From an uncultured Paracoccaceae bacterium (GTDB lineage Bacteria; Pseudomonadota; Alphaproteobacteria; Rhodobacterales; Rhodobacteraceae), in assembly GCA_947503175.1 (NCBI GenBank), contig CANNCO010000001.1:310001-374000 (forward strand): DNA of 64,000 nucleotides, written 5' to 3'. Shown here one piece after another: positions 20,504-30,148 of this stretch; position 1 is the stretch's first letter; every line of letters starts with the position of its first letter. The position numbers and the translations under genes are program-made. A model generated the notes under the pieces. That model was not told the DNA's origin, did no database searches, and saw nothing but the letters and a program-made list of their open reading frames with translations.

Positions 20504-21346
20504 ATGGCACTCAAGTCGTATAAACCGACGACGCCTGGCCAGCGCGGGCTGGTTCTGATCGACCGTTCGGAGCTTTGGAAAGGCCGCCCGGTCAAGTCCC
20601 TTACGGAAGGGCTGACCAAGAATGGCGGACGGAACAATACCGGACGGATCACGATGCGCCGCAAGGGCGGCGGGGCGAAACGTCTTTATCGTATCGTCGA
20701 TTTCAAGCGCACCAAGCACGATATCGAAGCTGTGGTGGCGCGGATCGAATATGACCCGAACCGGACCGCATTCATTGCGCTGATCCAGTACACCGATGGC
20801 GAGCAGGCCTATATCCTTGCGCCGCAGCGTCTGGCTGTGGGTGACAAGATCATCTCGGGCGCGAAGGTCGACGTGAAGCCGGGCAACGCGATGCCGTTCT
20901 CGGGCATGCCGATCGGGACGATCGTTCACAATATCGAGCTGAAGCAGGGCAAGGGCGGCCAGATCGCGCGCGCTGCTGGGACATATGCCCAGTTCGTTGG
21001 CCGTGACGGTGGCTACGCCCAGATCCGCCTGTCATCGGGCGAGCTGCGCCTGGTGCGTCAGGAATGCATGGCGACGGTTGGCGCGGTCTCGAACCCCGAC
21101 AACTCGAACCAGAACTTCGGCAAGGCGGGCCGCAACCGCAACAAGGGCATCCGCCCGTCTGTGCGTGGTGTGGTCATGAACCCGATCGATCACCCCCATG
21201 GCGGTGGTGAAGGCCGGACCTCGGGTGGCCGTCACCCGGTCACGCCGTGGGGCAAGCCGACAAAGGGTGCACGCACCCGCAACAAGAACAAGGCGTCGTC
21301 GAAGCTGATCATCCGCTCGCGCCACGCCAAGAAGAAGGGCCGCTAA
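20504..21346 (+). CDS. rplB: 50S ribosomal protein L2
   Basis: 280 residues, normal length. [17 protein letters not shown] is the alphaproteobacterial N terminus. The peptidyl-transferase-proximal segment [21 protein letters not shown] is intact, with the conserved His of HPHGGG. GGAAGA lies nine bases before the ATG. First gene of the second S10 segment. Confidence 0.98.
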   Translation: MALKSYKPTTPGQRGLVLIDRSELWKGRPVKSLTEGLTKNGGRNNTGRITMRRKGGGAKRLYRIVDFKRTKHDIEAVVARIEYDPNRTAFIALIQYTDGEQAYILAPQRLAVGDKIISGAKVDVKPGNAMPFSGMPIGTIVHNIELKQGKGGQIARAAGTYAQFVGRDGGYAQIRLSSGELRLVRQECMATVGAVSNPDNSNQNFGKAGRNRNKGIRPSVRGVVMNPIDHPHGGGEGRTSGGRHPVTPWGKPTKGARTRNKNKASSKLIIRSRHAKKKGR

Positions 21347-21347
21347 G

Positions 21348-21626
21348 ATGAGCCGTTCAGTATGGAAGGGCCCCTTCGTCGACAGCTATGTCCTGAAGAA
21401 GGCCGAGAAAACCCGCGAGTCGGGCCGCAACGAGGTTATCAAGATCTGGTCGCGCCGCTCCACCATCCTGCCCCAGTTCGTGGGCCTTACCTTCGGCGTC
21501 TATAACGGGCACAAGCATATCCCCGTGAACGTCTCCGAAGACATGATCGGCCAGAAGTTCGGGGAATACTCGCCGACGCGCACCTATTACGGGCACGCCG
21601 CCGACAAGAAAGCGAAGAGGAAGTAA
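21348..21626 (+). CDS. rpsS: 30S ribosomal protein S19
   Basis: 92 residues. [20 protein letters not shown] and the block [25 protein letters not shown] are typical. One base after the rplB stop, so tightly coupled. Confidence 0.98.
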   Translation: MSRSVWKGPFVDSYVLKKAEKTRESGRNEVIKIWSRRSTILPQFVGLTFGVYNGHKHIPVNVSEDMIGQKFGEYSPTRTYYGHAADKKAKRK

Positions 21627-21629
21627 GTC

Positions 21630-22022
21630 ATGGGCAAGGACAAGAATCCGCGCCGCGTGGCGGAGAACGAAGCGATGGCGAAGCTGCGCATGCTGCGCAC
21701 CAGCCCGCAGAAACTGAACCTTGTGGCGGCGATGATCCGTGGCAAGAAGGTGGACAAGGCCCTGTCGGACCTCACCTTCTCGAAGAAGCGGATCTCGGAC
21801 GATGTGAAGAAGTGCCTTCAGTCGGCCATTGCCAATGCAGAGAACAACCACAACCTGGATGTTGACGAGCTGATCGTGGCCGAGGCCTATGTCGGCAAGA
21901 ACCTGACGATGAAGCGCGGCAAGCCGCGTGCCCGTGGCCGGTTCGGCCGGATCGTCAAGCCATTTGCCGAGCTTACCATCAAGGTCCGCCAGGTGGATGA
22001 AACCGTCGGGGAGCAAGCCTAA
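21630..22022 (+). CDS. rplV: 50S ribosomal protein L22
   Basis: 130 residues. The core [22 protein letters not shown] and the tunnel hairpin [17 protein letters not shown] are present. A short extra N terminus ([15 protein letters not shown]) is common in this family. Its stop shares one base with the rpsC start (TAATG). Confidence 0.97.
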   Translation: MGKDKNPRRVAENEAMAKLRMLRTSPQKLNLVAAMIRGKKVDKALSDLTFSKKRISDDVKKCLQSAIANAENNHNLDVDELIVAEAYVGKNLTMKRGKPRARGRFGRIVKPFAELTIKVRQVDETVGEQA

Positions 22023-22735
22023 TGGGACATAAAGTCAATCCGATCGGCATGCGCCTTCAGGTGAACCGCACCTGGGACAGCCGCTGGTACGCCGATACGA
22101 AGGATTATGGTGATCTTCTGCTGGAAGACATCAAGATCCGCGAGTTCATCAAGGAAGAGTGCAAGCAGGCGGGTGTGTCCCGCGTGATCATCGAGCGTCC
22201 GCACCGCAAGTGCCGCGTGACTGTTCACACGGCACGTCCTGGCGTGATCATCGGCAAGAAAGGCGCGGATATCGAGACGCTGCGCAAGAAGCTTGCCGCG
22301 ATGACCGACAGCGAGTTGCACCTGAACATCGTTGAAGTTCGCAAACCCGAACTGGACGCGGCTCTGGTCGCCGAAAGCATCGCCCAGCAGCTTGAGCGCC
22401 GGGTATCGTTCCGCCGTGCGATGAAGCGGTCGGTTCAGAACGCGATGCGTATGGGTGCGCTTGGCATCCGCGTGAACGTGGCCGGCCGTCTGGGTGGCGC
22501 GGAAATCGCACGGACCGAATGGTACCGCGAGGGCCGGGTGCCGCTGCACACGCTGCGTGCCGATATCGACTATGCGCTGGCCGAGGCGAAGACGCCCTAT
22601 GGCATTATCGGGATCAAGGTCTGGATCTTCAAAGGCGAGATCATGGAGCACGATCCGGCGGCGCGTGATCGCAAGGCACAGGAACTCCAGGACGGTCCAG
22701 CCCCCCGCGGTGCGGGCGGCGGTCGCCGGAATTAA
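22022..22735 (+). CDS. rpsC: 30S ribosomal protein S3
   Basis: 237 residues. The N-terminal [17 protein letters not shown], the KH domain [14 protein letters not shown] and the C-terminal domain with [25 protein letters not shown] are complete. The tail is glycine- and arginine-rich ([11 protein letters not shown]). S3 forms part of the mRNA entry helicase site. Confidence 0.98.
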   Translation: MGHKVNPIGMRLQVNRTWDSRWYADTKDYGDLLLEDIKIREFIKEECKQAGVSRVIIERPHRKCRVTVHTARPGVIIGKKGADIETLRKKLAAMTDSELHLNIVEVRKPELDAALVAESIAQQLERRVSFRRAMKRSVQNAMRMGALGIRVNVAGRLGGAEIARTEWYREGRVPLHTLRADIDYALAEAKTPYGIIGIKVWIFKGEIMEHDPAARDRKAQELQDGPAPRGAGGGRRN

Positions 22736-22747
22736 GGAGCCAAAGAG

Positions 22748-23161
22748 ATGCTGCAACCAAAGCGCACGAAATTCCGCAAGATGCACAAGGGCCGGATCCG
22801 GGGCGAAGCCAAGGGCGGGTCCGATCTGAACTTTGGCACCTATGGCCTGAAGGCCATCGAGCCGGAGCGTATCACAGCGCGCCAGATCGAAGCCGCCCGC
22901 CGTGCCATGACGCGCCATATGAAGCGTCAGGGCCGCGTGTGGATCCGTATCTTCCCCGACACTCCGATCACGGCCAAGCCGATCGAGGTGCGGATGGGTA
23001 AAGGTAAGGGTTCGGTCGACCGCTGGGCCGCCAAGGTCAAGCCGGGGCGTATCATGTTCGAGATCGACGGTGTCAACGACACAATCGCCCGTGAGGCCCT
23101 GCGCCTTGCTGCGATGAAGCTGCCGATCAAGACCCGGACTGTGGTGCGGGAAGACTGGTGA
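22748..23161 (+). CDS. rplP: 50S ribosomal protein L16
   Basis: 137 residues, normal. [19 protein letters not shown] and the [19 protein letters not shown] block are intact. The Arg equivalent to E. coli Arg81, hydroxylated by RoxA, lies in [11 protein letters not shown]; a 2OG-Fe(II) oxygenase gene of a different family lies 0.7 kb downstream. It is the last gene of the second S10 segment. Confidence 0.97.
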   Translation: MLQPKRTKFRKMHKGRIRGEAKGGSDLNFGTYGLKAIEPERITARQIEAARRAMTRHMKRQGRVWIRIFPDTPITAKPIEVRMGKGKGSVDRWAAKVKPGRIMFEIDGVNDTIAREALRLAAMKLPIKTRTVVREDW

Positions 23162-23203
23162 TGCGGTGGCGGGATGTTCCCCGCACGACATCGAAGAAAT
23201 AGG

Positions 23204-23231
23204 GTAGGGCGGGGCGTTTGCTCCGCCCTAC
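23204..23231. terminator. Hairpin after rplP, shared with the convergent kinase-like gene
   Basis: GTAGGGCGG ... CCGCCCTAC: 9 perfect pairs around a 10-base loop that can pair further. On the plus strand it is followed by GTTCTTTC, a poor T run. It also covers the stop codon of the minus-strand gene, so it may serve as a bidirectional 3' end. Confidence 0.5.
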
Positions 23232-23800
23232 GTTCTTTCGGACCCCGCCCTACTCAGAAGCTCTTCGATCTCCGAACGGTGTCGTAAGACGAGAACGGGC
23301 AAGTCCGGCGCCAACCTGTCGACGGCATCGATGATTCTCGGCGATACATCCTGTTCGAAGTTCCAGATCCACCGCAGGAATTCCAGATCTGGCAGCTGCT
23401 CCGGGCAGCCTTCTGCCATGTCCGGACGCACGCGACCGTAGGTTGAGATCACTCTTCTGGCGACACCTGAAAGGGCGATCAGGCGCGGCATCCTTAGCCA
23501 GATCATCAATTCGCTACGCGGCAGACGTGTGTCGAAGAAGGAGACGTTTGTGCCGTCGATCACCCAGCGATCCGTTGCGACGAAGCTGTCGTGAAGCCCG
23601 CGCTGTTCCTTTCGGTCGCGAACGGTCCAGCCGGGAAGCCAGCGCATGTCGCGATCCAAGGAGACGTAGCGCAGGTCCAGCGCCGCTGCGAGGCGTTGTG
23701 ACAAGGTCGATTTGCCTGCGCCCGAGACACCGACAACAGCGATACGCTGGGCGCTGTCCAGGATGGAACAGGCGGTCTTCAAATTCACTTGTTTCGGCAT
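23228..23800 (-). CDS. P-loop kinase-like protein (adenylate kinase / FlaR-like)
   Basis: 190 residues from the ATG at 23800. Walker A is IAVVGVSGAGKSTLSQRL. An Asp-containing SLDRDMRWLPGWTVRDR segment and DRWVIDGTNVSFFDTRLPRSELMIWL follow, then a basic lid-like region ARRVISTYGRVRPDM. The pattern matches small adenylate-kinase-like proteins annotated as topology modulation protein FlaR, whose true substrate is unknown. The frame is open to 23884, but that start would overlap the divergent oxygenase gene by 8 bp. It lies antisense between rplP and rpmC. Confidence 0.75.
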   Translation of the reverse strand: MPKQVNLKTACSILDSAQRIAVVGVSGAGKSTLSQRLAAALDLRYVSLDRDMRWLPGWTVRDRKEQRGLHDSFVATDRWVIDGTNVSFFDTRLPRSELMIWLRMPRLIALSGVARRVISTYGRVRPDMAEGCPEQLPDLEFLRWIWNFEQDVSPRIIDAVDRLAPDLPVLVLRHRSEIEELLSRAGSERT

Positions 23801-23876
23801 TGGGTTGGGGACGGAGGCTTGGGCTTGTTTCGTTCCTAGTCTATAGCGCTGCGCAGCAGTCCTTGGAAATGCGAAC

Positions 23877-24491
23877 ATGACCACACGCCACCTCTTCCAG
23901 ACCCCCCTCTACCAAGCCCGCCTGTCCGACGACATTGACGCCGCCGAACTTGAAGCCTCCTGCCTGTCCATCGCCGAGGATGACGAGGCGGGGCAGGCTT
24001 GGTGCGAGGAGAACGGCTATCCCGGCTACACCAGCTATGCCTCGCTGACCGATCTGGGGTGGCGGTTTCCGATCTTTGAGGCTTTGACCAGCGTGCTCGA
24101 TGCCCATGTGGCGGCGTTTGCGGCTGAGCTGGATTTCGATCTGGGCGACAAGCCGCTGCGGCTGGAGGATATCTGGATCAATATCCTGCCCGAAGGTGGT
24201 ATTCACACGAGCCACATTCACCCGCATTCGGTGATCAGCGGGACGACCTATGTTGCGATGCCGGACGGGGCGAGTGCGATCAAATTCGAGGATCCGCGCC
24301 TGCAGATGATGATGGCGGCACCCCCGCGCAAGAAAGATGCGCGGGAGGAATTGCGGAATTTCGTCTATGTCGCGCCGGAGGTGGGGGACGTCCTGTTGTG
24401 GGAAAGCTGGCTGCGCCATGAAGTGCCGATGAACATGGCGGAAGACGAGCGGATCAGCGTGAGTTTCAACTACGCCTGGGGGGAGGGGTAG
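23877..24491 (+). CDS. Putative 2OG-Fe(II) oxygenase (TIGR02466-like)
   Basis: 204 residues. It matches the TIGR02466 pattern: MTTRHLFQTPLYQARL at the start; WINILPEGGIHTSHIHPHSVISGTTYV, where the iron ligands would lie; GDVLLWESWLRHEVP with the distal His; and ERISVSFNYAWG with the Arg expected to hold 2-oxoglutarate. The substrate is unknown. Its position between rplP and rpmC invites the idea of ribosomal-protein hydroxylation, but its family is distinct from the JmjC-type RoxA and this is only inference. Confidence 0.78.
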   Translation: MTTRHLFQTPLYQARLSDDIDAAELEASCLSIAEDDEAGQAWCEENGYPGYTSYASLTDLGWRFPIFEALTSVLDAHVAAFAAELDFDLGDKPLRLEDIWINILPEGGIHTSHIHPHSVISGTTYVAMPDGASAIKFEDPRLQMMMAAPPRKKDAREELRNFVYVAPEVGDVLLWESWLRHEVPMNMAEDERISVSFNYAWGEG

Positions 24492-24521
24492 GCGGGGCCC
24501 GATCTCTTTAGAAATCCGGGC

Positions 24522-24550
24522 TTGCCATATGCGGCGCATGGCCCTATACG
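24522..24550 (+). promoter_or_regulatory. Sigma70 promoter of the rpmC segment
   Basis: TTGCCA (24522-24527), a 17-base spacer and TATACG (24545-24550), followed by GCGCAC. Same -10 and GC-rich discriminator as before rpsL. It lies 80 bases before rpmC and restarts transcription after the kinase/oxygenase insertion. Confidence 0.75.
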
Positions 24551-24630
24551 GCGCACTTCACCACGTACTCCACTGGAATCAGGGTGACCCTCAGGGGGCC
24601 TTCCGGTGATGTTGAAAGGAAGACTAGGCG

Positions 24631-24837
24631 ATGAACGCCAATGACCTGCGTGACAAGACGCCCGACCAGCTTCGGGACGAGCTTGCCAACCTGAAAAAAG
24701 AGGCTTTCAACCTGCGCTTTCAGCAGGCGACAAGCCAGCTTGAGAACACCGCCCGCATGCGCGCCGTGCGCCGCGATGCGGCACGGGTTAAGACCATTCT
24801 GAACGAAAAAGCAGCCGCCGCTGCTTCGGAGGCGTAA
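24631..24837 (+). CDS. rpmC: 50S ribosomal protein L29
   Basis: 68 residues. [32 protein letters not shown] is the classic two-helix hairpin. Three bases separate it from rpsQ. It binds near the tunnel exit together with L23. Confidence 0.97.
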   Translation: MNANDLRDKTPDQLRDELANLKKEAFNLRFQQATSQLENTARMRAVRRDAARVKTILNEKAAAAASEA

Positions 24838-24840
24838 GCG

Positions 24841-25071
24841 ATGCCCAAAAGAATTCTGTCCGGCACCGTCACGAGCGATAAGAACGACCAGACCGTCACC
24901 GTTCTGGTGGAGCGTCGTTATACGCACCCGCTTTTGCACAAGACCGTGCGCGCGTCGAAGAAGTATCGCGCCCACGACCCCAAGAACACTTTCAAGGCCG
25001 GCGATGCAGTCCGCATTCAGGAATGTGCGCCGATCTCGAAAACGAAACGCTGGGAGGTTGTGACCGCCTAG
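24841..25071 (+). CDS. rpsQ: 30S ribosomal protein S17
   Basis: 76 residues. [21 protein letters not shown] and the [19 protein letters not shown] block mark the OB-fold 16S rRNA binder. Slightly short at the C terminus (ETLGG-type extension absent), as in other Rhodobacteraceae. A 78-base gap follows. Confidence 0.97.
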   Translation: MPKRILSGTVTSDKNDQTVTVLVERRYTHPLLHKTVRASKKYRAHDPKNTFKAGDAVRIQECAPISKTKRWEVVTA

Positions 25072-25149
25072 CAGCGTTTGCAACACCCGGTTTGATCGAA
25101 ACCCTGGGGACTGAGGCCAAAGCGCCCCCCACAGGTCGGGAGAAACCAA

Positions 25150-25518
25150 ATGATCCAGATGCAGACCAATCTGGATGTCGCTGACAATTCCGGAGCCCGG
25201 AGAGTTCAGTGCATCAAGGTCCTCGGCGGTTCCAAGCGGAAATACGCATCCGTGGGCGACATCATCGTGGTGTCGGTCAAGGAAGCCATTCCGCGTGGCC
25301 GCGTGAAAAAGGGCGATGTCCGCAAGGCCGTCGTCGTTCGGACCGCCAAGGAAGTGCGCCGCGAAGACGGCACCGCGATCCGGTTCGACCGGAACGCCGC
25401 CGTGATCCTGAACAACAACAACGAGCCCGTGGGTACGCGTATCTTTGGCCCGGTTGTTCGCGAGTTGCGCGCCAAGAACTTCATGAAAATCATCTCGCTC
25501 GCCCCGGAGGTGCTGTAA
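25150..25518 (+). CDS. rplN: 50S ribosomal protein L14
   Basis: 122 residues, exact family length. [27 protein letters not shown] is diagnostic. The 78-base leader holds an imperfect hairpin (CCTG-GGG against CCCC-CA-CAGG, about 25105-25136), perhaps a processing site. Confidence 0.98.
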   Translation: MIQMQTNLDVADNSGARRVQCIKVLGGSKRKYASVGDIIVVSVKEAIPRGRVKKGDVRKAVVVRTAKEVRREDGTAIRFDRNAAVILNNNNEPVGTRIFGPVVRELRAKNFMKIISLAPEVL

Positions 25519-25519
25519 G

Positions 25520-25825
25520 ATGGCTGCGAAACTGAAAAAGGGCGACAAGGTCGTCGTATTGGCCGGAAAGGACAAGGGCAAAGAGGGAGAGATCTCTTCC
25601 GTATCGCCCAAGACCGGGAAGGCCATCGTGGACGGTATCAACATCGCCATCCGCCACACCCGCCAGAGCCAGGCAAGTCAGGGCGGCCGCATTCCGCAGG
25701 CCATGCCAATCGATTTGTCGAACCTCGCGCTGGTAGATTCGAACGGCAAACCCACCCGCGTCGGCTTCCGCATGGATGGCGATCAGAAGGTGCGTTACGC
25801 CAAGACCACGGGGGATGCGATCTGA
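25520..25825 (+). CDS. rplX: 50S ribosomal protein L24
   Basis: 101 residues. A KOW motif is seen in [21 protein letters not shown], followed by [19 protein letters not shown]. One base after rplN, and it overlaps rplE by one base (TGATG). L24 initiates 50S assembly. Confidence 0.98.
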   Translation: MAAKLKKGDKVVVLAGKDKGKEGEISSVSPKTGKAIVDGINIAIRHTRQSQASQGGRIPQAMPIDLSNLALVDSNGKPTRVGFRMDGDQKVRYAKTTGDAI

Positions 25826-26388
25826 TGCTGGACGCCGCCACATATACCCCGCGTCTGAAGACGCATTACCGCGACACCATTCGCGCCGCTCTGAAAGAAG
25901 AGTTCGGCTACAAGAATGACATGCAGATCCCGCGGCTGGACAAGATCGTGCTGAACATCGGCTGCGGTGCCGAAGCTGTGCGCGACTCGAAGAAGGCCAA
26001 GTCGGCCCAGGAAGACCTGACGACGATTGCCGGCCAGAAGGCGATGACCACGAAAGCCAAGAAGTCGATCGCCGGCTTCCGCGTTCGTGAAGACATGCCG
26101 CTGGGCGCCAAGGTGACACTGCGCGGTGACCGGATGTACGAATTCCTGGACCGTCTGATCACCGTGGCCATGCCGCGCATCCGTGACTTTCGCGGCGTTC
26201 CCGGCTCGTCGTTCGATGGTCGCGGCAACTACGCCATGGGCATCAAGGAACACATCGTGTTTCCCGAGATCGACTTCGACAAGGTCGACGAGGTCTGGGG
26301 CCTTGACGTCATCATCTGCACCAACGCGTCGAACGACGCCGAAGCCAAAGCGCTGTTGAAGCATTTCAACGTGCCCTTCAACAGCTGA
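25825..26388 (+). CDS. rplE: 50S ribosomal protein L5
   Basis: 187 residues. [47 protein letters not shown] and [21 protein letters not shown] are the family blocks. L5 carries 5S rRNA together with L18. Confidence 0.98.
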   Translation: MLDAATYTPRLKTHYRDTIRAALKEEFGYKNDMQIPRLDKIVLNIGCGAEAVRDSKKAKSAQEDLTTIAGQKAMTTKAKKSIAGFRVREDMPLGAKVTLRGDRMYEFLDRLITVAMPRIRDFRGVPGSSFDGRGNYAMGIKEHIVFPEIDFDKVDEVWGLDVIICTNASNDAEAKALLKHFNVPFNS

Positions 26389-26400
26389 GGAGCTTTAGAC

Positions 26401-26706
26401 ATGGCAAAGAAATCCATGATCGAACGTGAGAAGAAGCGCCAGAAGCTGGTCGAGCAATATGCTGCCAAGCGTGCTGCGCTGAAAGAAATCGCAAACGATG
26501 AATCGAAGCCGATGGAAGAGCGCTTCAAGGCCCGGCTGAAGCTGGCCAAGCTGCCGCGCAACTCTTCGGCGACCCGTCTTCACAACCGTTGCCAGCTTAC
26601 CGGCCGTCCGCATGCGTATTACCGCAAGCTGAAGGTCAGCCGGATTGCGCTGCGCGAGCTTGGCTCGGCCGGACAGATCCCCGGCCTCGTCAAGTCCAGC
26701 TGGTAA
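26401..26706 (+). CDS. rpsN: 30S ribosomal protein S14
   Basis: 101 residues, the long zinc-free form: [21 protein letters not shown], then [22 protein letters not shown] with only a single Cys where the zinc form has CxxC pairs. GAGGAGCTTTAGAC precedes the ATG. Confidence 0.97.
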   Translation: MAKKSMIEREKKRQKLVEQYAAKRAALKEIANDESKPMEERFKARLKLAKLPRNSSATRLHNRCQLTGRPHAYYRKLKVSRIALRELGSAGQIPGLVKSSW

Positions 26707-26718
26707 GGAGGAAAAAGC

Positions 26719-27111
26719 ATGAACGATCCTCTTGGTGATATGCTGACCCGCATCCGCAATGCGCAGATGCGTGGGAAGTCCACGACCTTGACCCCGGCTT
26801 CGAAGCTGCGGCGTTGGGTTCTCGAAGTGTTGGCCGACGAAGGTTACATTCGCGGTTTCGAGGAAACGACCGACGCCGATGGCCATCCGGCCATCGAGAT
26901 CAGCCTGAAATACTATGACGGCACCCCGGTCATCCGCGAACTGAAGCGTGTTTCGAAGCCCGGCCGCCGCGTTTACATGGGCGTGAAAGAAATCCCCTCG
27001 GTCCGTCAGGGCCTTGGTGTCTCGATCGTCTCGACGCCGCGCGGCGTCATGTCCGATGCAGCTGCACGCACCGCCAATGTTGGCGGCGAAGTGCTCTGCA
27101 CGGTATTTTAG
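26719..27111 (+). CDS. rpsH: 30S ribosomal protein S8
   Basis: 130 residues. [19 protein letters not shown] and the C-terminal [25 protein letters not shown] are typical. In E. coli S8 represses the spc operon at rplE; I did not find an obvious copy of that site upstream of rplE here. Confidence 0.97.
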   Translation: MNDPLGDMLTRIRNAQMRGKSTTLTPASKLRRWVLEVLADEGYIRGFEETTDADGHPAIEISLKYYDGTPVIRELKRVSKPGRRVYMGVKEIPSVRQGLGVSIVSTPRGVMSDAAARTANVGGEVLCTVF

Positions 27112-27121
27112 GGAGGTCGCG

Positions 27122-27655
27122 ATGTCTCGGATTGGGAAAAGACCAATTGATCTGCCTTCGGGCGTCGACGCGAGCGTGTCGGGCCAGAAGGTTTCGGTGA
27201 AGGGTCCGAAGGGTACCCGCGAGTTCACCGCAACCGACGACGTGAGCATCAATGTTGACGGCAATGTCGTGAACATCGAGCCGCGCGGCAAGTCGAAGCG
27301 GGCGCGCCAGCAGTGGGGCATGAGCCGCACGATGGTGGCCAACCTCGTCACCGGCGTGACCGATGGTTTCAAGAAAGAGCTTGAAATCAACGGCGTCGGC
27401 TACCGGGCGCAGATGCAGGGCAACACCCTGAAGCTGTCGCTGGGTCTGAGCCACGAGGTGAATTTCGAGGTTCCGCAGGGCGTCACGGTGACGTGCCCGA
27501 AGCAGACCGAAATCGTTGTGGAAGGTATCGACCAGCAGCTTGTGGGCCAGGTCGCGGCAAATATCCGCGAATGGCGCAAGCCCGAGCCCTATAAGGGCAA
27601 GGGGATCAAGTACAAGGACGAGTACATCTTCCGCAAAGAAGGCAAGAAGAAGTAA
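27122..27655 (+). CDS. rplF: 50S ribosomal protein L6
   Basis: 177 residues from the ATG at 27122, preceded by GGGAGGTCG. The frame is open further upstream, but this start gives the conserved [15 protein letters not shown]. The C-terminal block [25 protein letters not shown] is intact. It binds near the sarcin-ricin loop. Confidence 0.97.
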   Translation: MSRIGKRPIDLPSGVDASVSGQKVSVKGPKGTREFTATDDVSINVDGNVVNIEPRGKSKRARQQWGMSRTMVANLVTGVTDGFKKELEINGVGYRAQMQGNTLKLSLGLSHEVNFEVPQGVTVTCPKQTEIVVEGIDQQLVGQVAANIREWRKPEPYKGKGIKYKDEYIFRKEGKKK

Positions 27656-27666
27656 GGACGCATATC

Positions 27667-28026
27667 ATGGCACTGAGCAAACGGGATCTGTTCCAGAAGC
27701 GCCGCCTGCGCGTCCGGAACAAGCTTCGCAAGGTGAACGCGGGCCGCGTGCGGTTGTCGGTTCACCGGTCGAACAAGAACATCAGCGTGCAGCTGATCGA
27801 CGACGTGAACGGCGTGACGCTGGCATCGGCCTCTTCTCTAGAGAAGGATTTGGGCATCGTTGGCAAGAACAACGTCGAAGCGGCGGCGAAGGTTGGCGCA
27901 GAGATCGCCAAGCGCGCCAAGAAGGCAGGGGTCGAGGAAGCTTACTTCGATCGTGGCGGCTTTATCTATCACGGCAAGGTCAAGGCGCTGGCGGATGCGG
28001 CGCGTGAAGGTGGCCTGAAGATCTAA
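27667..28026 (+). CDS. rplR: 50S ribosomal protein L18
   Basis: 119 residues. The basic N terminus ([19 protein letters not shown]), [19 protein letters not shown] and [27 protein letters not shown] are typical. It partners L5 on 5S rRNA. A 119-base leader separates it from rpsE. Confidence 0.98.
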   Translation: MALSKRDLFQKRRLRVRNKLRKVNAGRVRLSVHRSNKNISVQLIDDVNGVTLASASSLEKDLGIVGKNNVEAAAKVGAEIAKRAKKAGVEEAYFDRGGFIYHGKVKALADAAREGGLKI

Positions 28027-28039
28027 GGAACGACTTGCA

Positions 28040-28125
28040 GACGGCGGGGCCCCTCGCCGTCTCGATGATCGGGGTTTCGGATGCGTCTCGGGACACCGCG
28101 ATCGGACAAAACGGCGCCTTGCGCC
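28040..28125 (+). promoter_or_regulatory. Structured leader between rplR and rpsE
   Basis: Two stem-loops: GACGGCG, 8-base loop, CGCCGTC (28040-28061, with extra GGG/CCC pairing possible inside) and GGCGC-CTT-GCGCC (28113-28125). They occupy a 119-base gap where most bacteria have only a few bases. No T run. Possibly a translational control site for rpsE (inference). Confidence 0.4.
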
Positions 28126-28145
28126 ACAAGGACAGGAGGCCATCG

Positions 28146-28724
28146 ATGGCCAGAGACAATCAAAGGGGTGGCAATCGCCGCGATCGCGACGAGGCCCCCG
28201 AATTCGCAGATCGCCTTGTCGCGATCAACCGTGTGTCGAAGACGGTCAAGGGCGGTAAGCGTTTTGGCTTTGCCGCGCTTGTCGTTGTTGGCGACCAGCG
28301 GGGCCGTGTGGGCTTTGGCAAAGGTAAGGCCAAGGAAGTGCCCGAGGCGATCCGCAAGGCGACCGAGCAGGCCAAGCGCCAGATGATCCGCGTGCCGCTG
28401 CGCGAGGGCCGTACATTGCATCACGACATCGAGGGCCGCCATGGTGCGGGTCGGGTCGCACTGCGCACCGCGCCGGCCGGTACCGGGATTATTGCCGGTG
28501 GTCCGATGCGTGCCGTGTTCGAGATGCTGGGCGTTCAGGACGTCGTGTCGAAATCGCTGGGCTCCCAGAACCCTTATAACATGATCCGGGCCACGATCGA
28601 CGGGCTGAAGCTTCAGTCGAGCCCGCGATCGGTGGCACAGCGCCGGGGCAAGAAGGTTGCCGATATCCTGCCGAAGCGGGAAGACGCCAGCCACGCCTCG
28701 GATCAAGTCGCAGAGGACGCGTAA
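28146..28724 (+). CDS. rpsE: 30S ribosomal protein S5
   Basis: 192 residues from the ATG at 28146, preceded by ACAGGAGGCC. The frame is open to 28035 through the structured leader, which I treat as untranslated. It begins [19 protein letters not shown], then [21 protein letters not shown] and [17 protein letters not shown]. The acidic/basic N-terminal extension is usual in alphaproteobacteria. Confidence 0.97.
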   Translation: MARDNQRGGNRRDRDEAPEFADRLVAINRVSKTVKGGKRFGFAALVVVGDQRGRVGFGKGKAKEVPEAIRKATEQAKRQMIRVPLREGRTLHHDIEGRHGAGRVALRTAPAGTGIIAGGPMRAVFEMLGVQDVVSKSLGSQNPYNMIRATIDGLKLQSSPRSVAQRRGKKVADILPKREDASHASDQVAEDA

Positions 28725-28727
28725 GAC

Positions 28728-28916
28728 ATGGCAAAGACGATTGTTGTGAAGCAGATCGGCAGTCCGATCCGCCGCCCCGCCAAACAGCGTGCGACGCTTG
28801 TGGGCCTGGGCCTGAACAAGATGCACCGCACCCGCGAGCTGGAAGACACGCCTTCCGTGCGCGGCATGGTGAACTCGATTCCGCACCTGGTGGAGATCGT
28901 GGAGGAAAAGGGCTGA
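28728..28916 (+). CDS. rpmD: 50S ribosomal protein L30
   Basis: 62 residues. [27 protein letters not shown] and [21 protein letters not shown] are the family signature. Last gene of this segment; a strong terminator lies 30 bases after its stop. Confidence 0.97.
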   Translation: MAKTIVVKQIGSPIRRPAKQRATLVGLGLNKMHRTRELEDTPSVRGMVNSIPHLVEIVEEKG

Positions 28917-28946
28917 GTCCCGGTTCCTTTAGAGAATCTAGAAAGG

Positions 28947-28973
28947 CGCCCCGAGAGATCGGGGCGTTTTTTT
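28947..28973 (+). terminator. Intrinsic terminator after rpmD, inside the spc cluster
   Basis: CGCCCCGA-GAGA-TCGGGGCG followed by seven T: an 8-bp perfect stem with a 4-base loop. It separates rpmD from rplO. Confidence 0.93.
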
Positions 28974-29057
28974 GTTTGAGCCGCGCTCAGATGGAGCGGG
29001 ATCAACGCGGCGGGTCGGGTTTCGTGCTAACATGGCACTCTGCACAAGGAGAGGGCG

Positions 29058-29477
29058 ATGGGACTGACGGCATCGGAGTTGGCATTGATTCAGGCGAGTT
29101 TTGACCACCTGCGGCGGGATTTCGATAGGCATTCGAACGCGTTCTACGACGCGTTGTTTCGCCATGCGCCCGAGTTACGCTCGATGTTTCGGGACGATCT
29201 GGCGGGGCAGGGGATGAAGTTCATGACCACGCTTGAGGCGATCATTCAAAAGCTGGGCGACGAAGAGGATGTGATCGAGCAGTTCGTGGGGCTTGGTGCG
29301 ACGCATAAGAGCCTTGGCGTGAAGCGCGCGCATTTCGGCGTGATGGAAGAGGCGCTGATGGATACCCTGCGCGAGGCCTTGGGAGAGGGTTTTACGCCGG
29401 AACTGCAGAAAGCGTGGCGGACGGCCTATGAGATCGTGAGCGCGAATATGATCCGACGGGGTGGGATCGTCGATTAA
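29058..29477 (+). CDS. Single-domain globin
   Basis: 139 residues, the length of a flavohaemoglobin-type globin domain without the reductase. It begins LTASELALIQASFDHLRRD. The CD-corner Phe is Phe44 (RSMFRDD), and the proximal haem-ligand His is likely His83 in GATHKSLGV, followed by HFGVMEEALMDTL. It probably binds haem and could handle O2 or NO; with no reductase domain it would need a separate electron donor (inference). AAGGAGAGG lies before the ATG. It is inserted between rpmD and rplO in the same direction as the ribosomal genes, but behind a terminator. Confidence 0.83.
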   Translation: MGLTASELALIQASFDHLRRDFDRHSNAFYDALFRHAPELRSMFRDDLAGQGMKFMTTLEAIIQKLGDEEDVIEQFVGLGATHKSLGVKRAHFGVMEEALMDTLREALGEGFTPELQKAWRTAYEIVSANMIRRGGIVD

Positions 29478-29541
29478 GCTTCGCCGGTGCCGGGTGTTTT
29501 TTTGCAGAGCTCTTCGGTTCGAACTCGGTCCGAGTTTCTTC

Positions 29542-29570
29542 TTGAAACCGCTGCTTTGCCCGTCTATACG
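29542..29570 (+). promoter_or_regulatory. Sigma70 promoter of the rplO segment
   Basis: TTGAAA (29542-29547), a 17-base spacer and TATACG (29565-29570), then a GC-rich discriminator CCGCCG. Third copy of the -10/discriminator arrangement also seen before rpsL and rpmC. It lies 95 bases before rplO. Confidence 0.75.
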
Positions 29571-29665
29571 CCGCCGGTGGCCAGTCTTGGCCCTTTAAAC
29601 CTTAAAGAAACGCCGTGGTCGGCCGCTCCCGTCGCTGGGGGCCGCATCCGGCAAGGAGAAGCGAC

Positions 29666-30139
29666 ATGAAACTGAATGAACTCTCGGATAACCCGGGTGC
29701 CTCGAAGAAACGGATGCGTGTGGGCCGTGGCCCGGGCTCCGGCAAGGGCAAGACCGCAGGCCGCGGTATCAAAGGCCAGAAATCCCGTTCGGGTGTGGCG
29801 ATCAACGGATATGAGGGCGGCCAGATGCCGCTCTATCAGCGTCTGCCGAAGCGTGGCTTCAACAAGCCGAACCGCAAGTCGTTTGCCGTGATCAACCTGG
29901 GCCTGATCCAGAAATTCATCGACGCCAAGAAGCTGGACGCGAAGGGTGAGATCACCGAGGACGTGCTGGTCGCGTCGGGCCTTGTGCGTCGCAAACTTGA
30001 CGGTGTGCGGGTGCTGGCAAAGGGCGAGATCACCTCGAAAGTGAAGCTGGCCGTGACCGGCGCCTCGAAATCCGCGGTTGATGCGGTCGAAAAGGCGGGC
30101 GGCACACTTACGGTCACATCCGCGTCGGCGGCAGAGTAA
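29666..30139 (+). CDS. rplO: 50S ribosomal protein L15
   Basis: 157 residues from the ATG at 29666, with CAAGGAG upstream. [22 protein letters not shown] and the glycine-rich [20 protein letters not shown] are diagnostic. The upstream in-frame start at 29615 lies in the leader and is rejected. Confidence 0.97.
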   Translation: MKLNELSDNPGASKKRMRVGRGPGSGKGKTAGRGIKGQKSRSGVAINGYEGGQMPLYQRLPKRGFNKPNRKSFAVINLGLIQKFIDAKKLDAKGEITEDVLVASGLVRRKLDGVRVLAKGEITSKVKLAVTGASKSAVDAVEKAGGTLTVTSASAAE

Positions 30140-30148
30140 CGGCTTGTG

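Noticed and set aside
29590-29610. TTAA-N3-TTAA upstream of rplO as a CtrA box
   Set aside because: Spacing is 3, not 7, and it lies downstream of the promoter.
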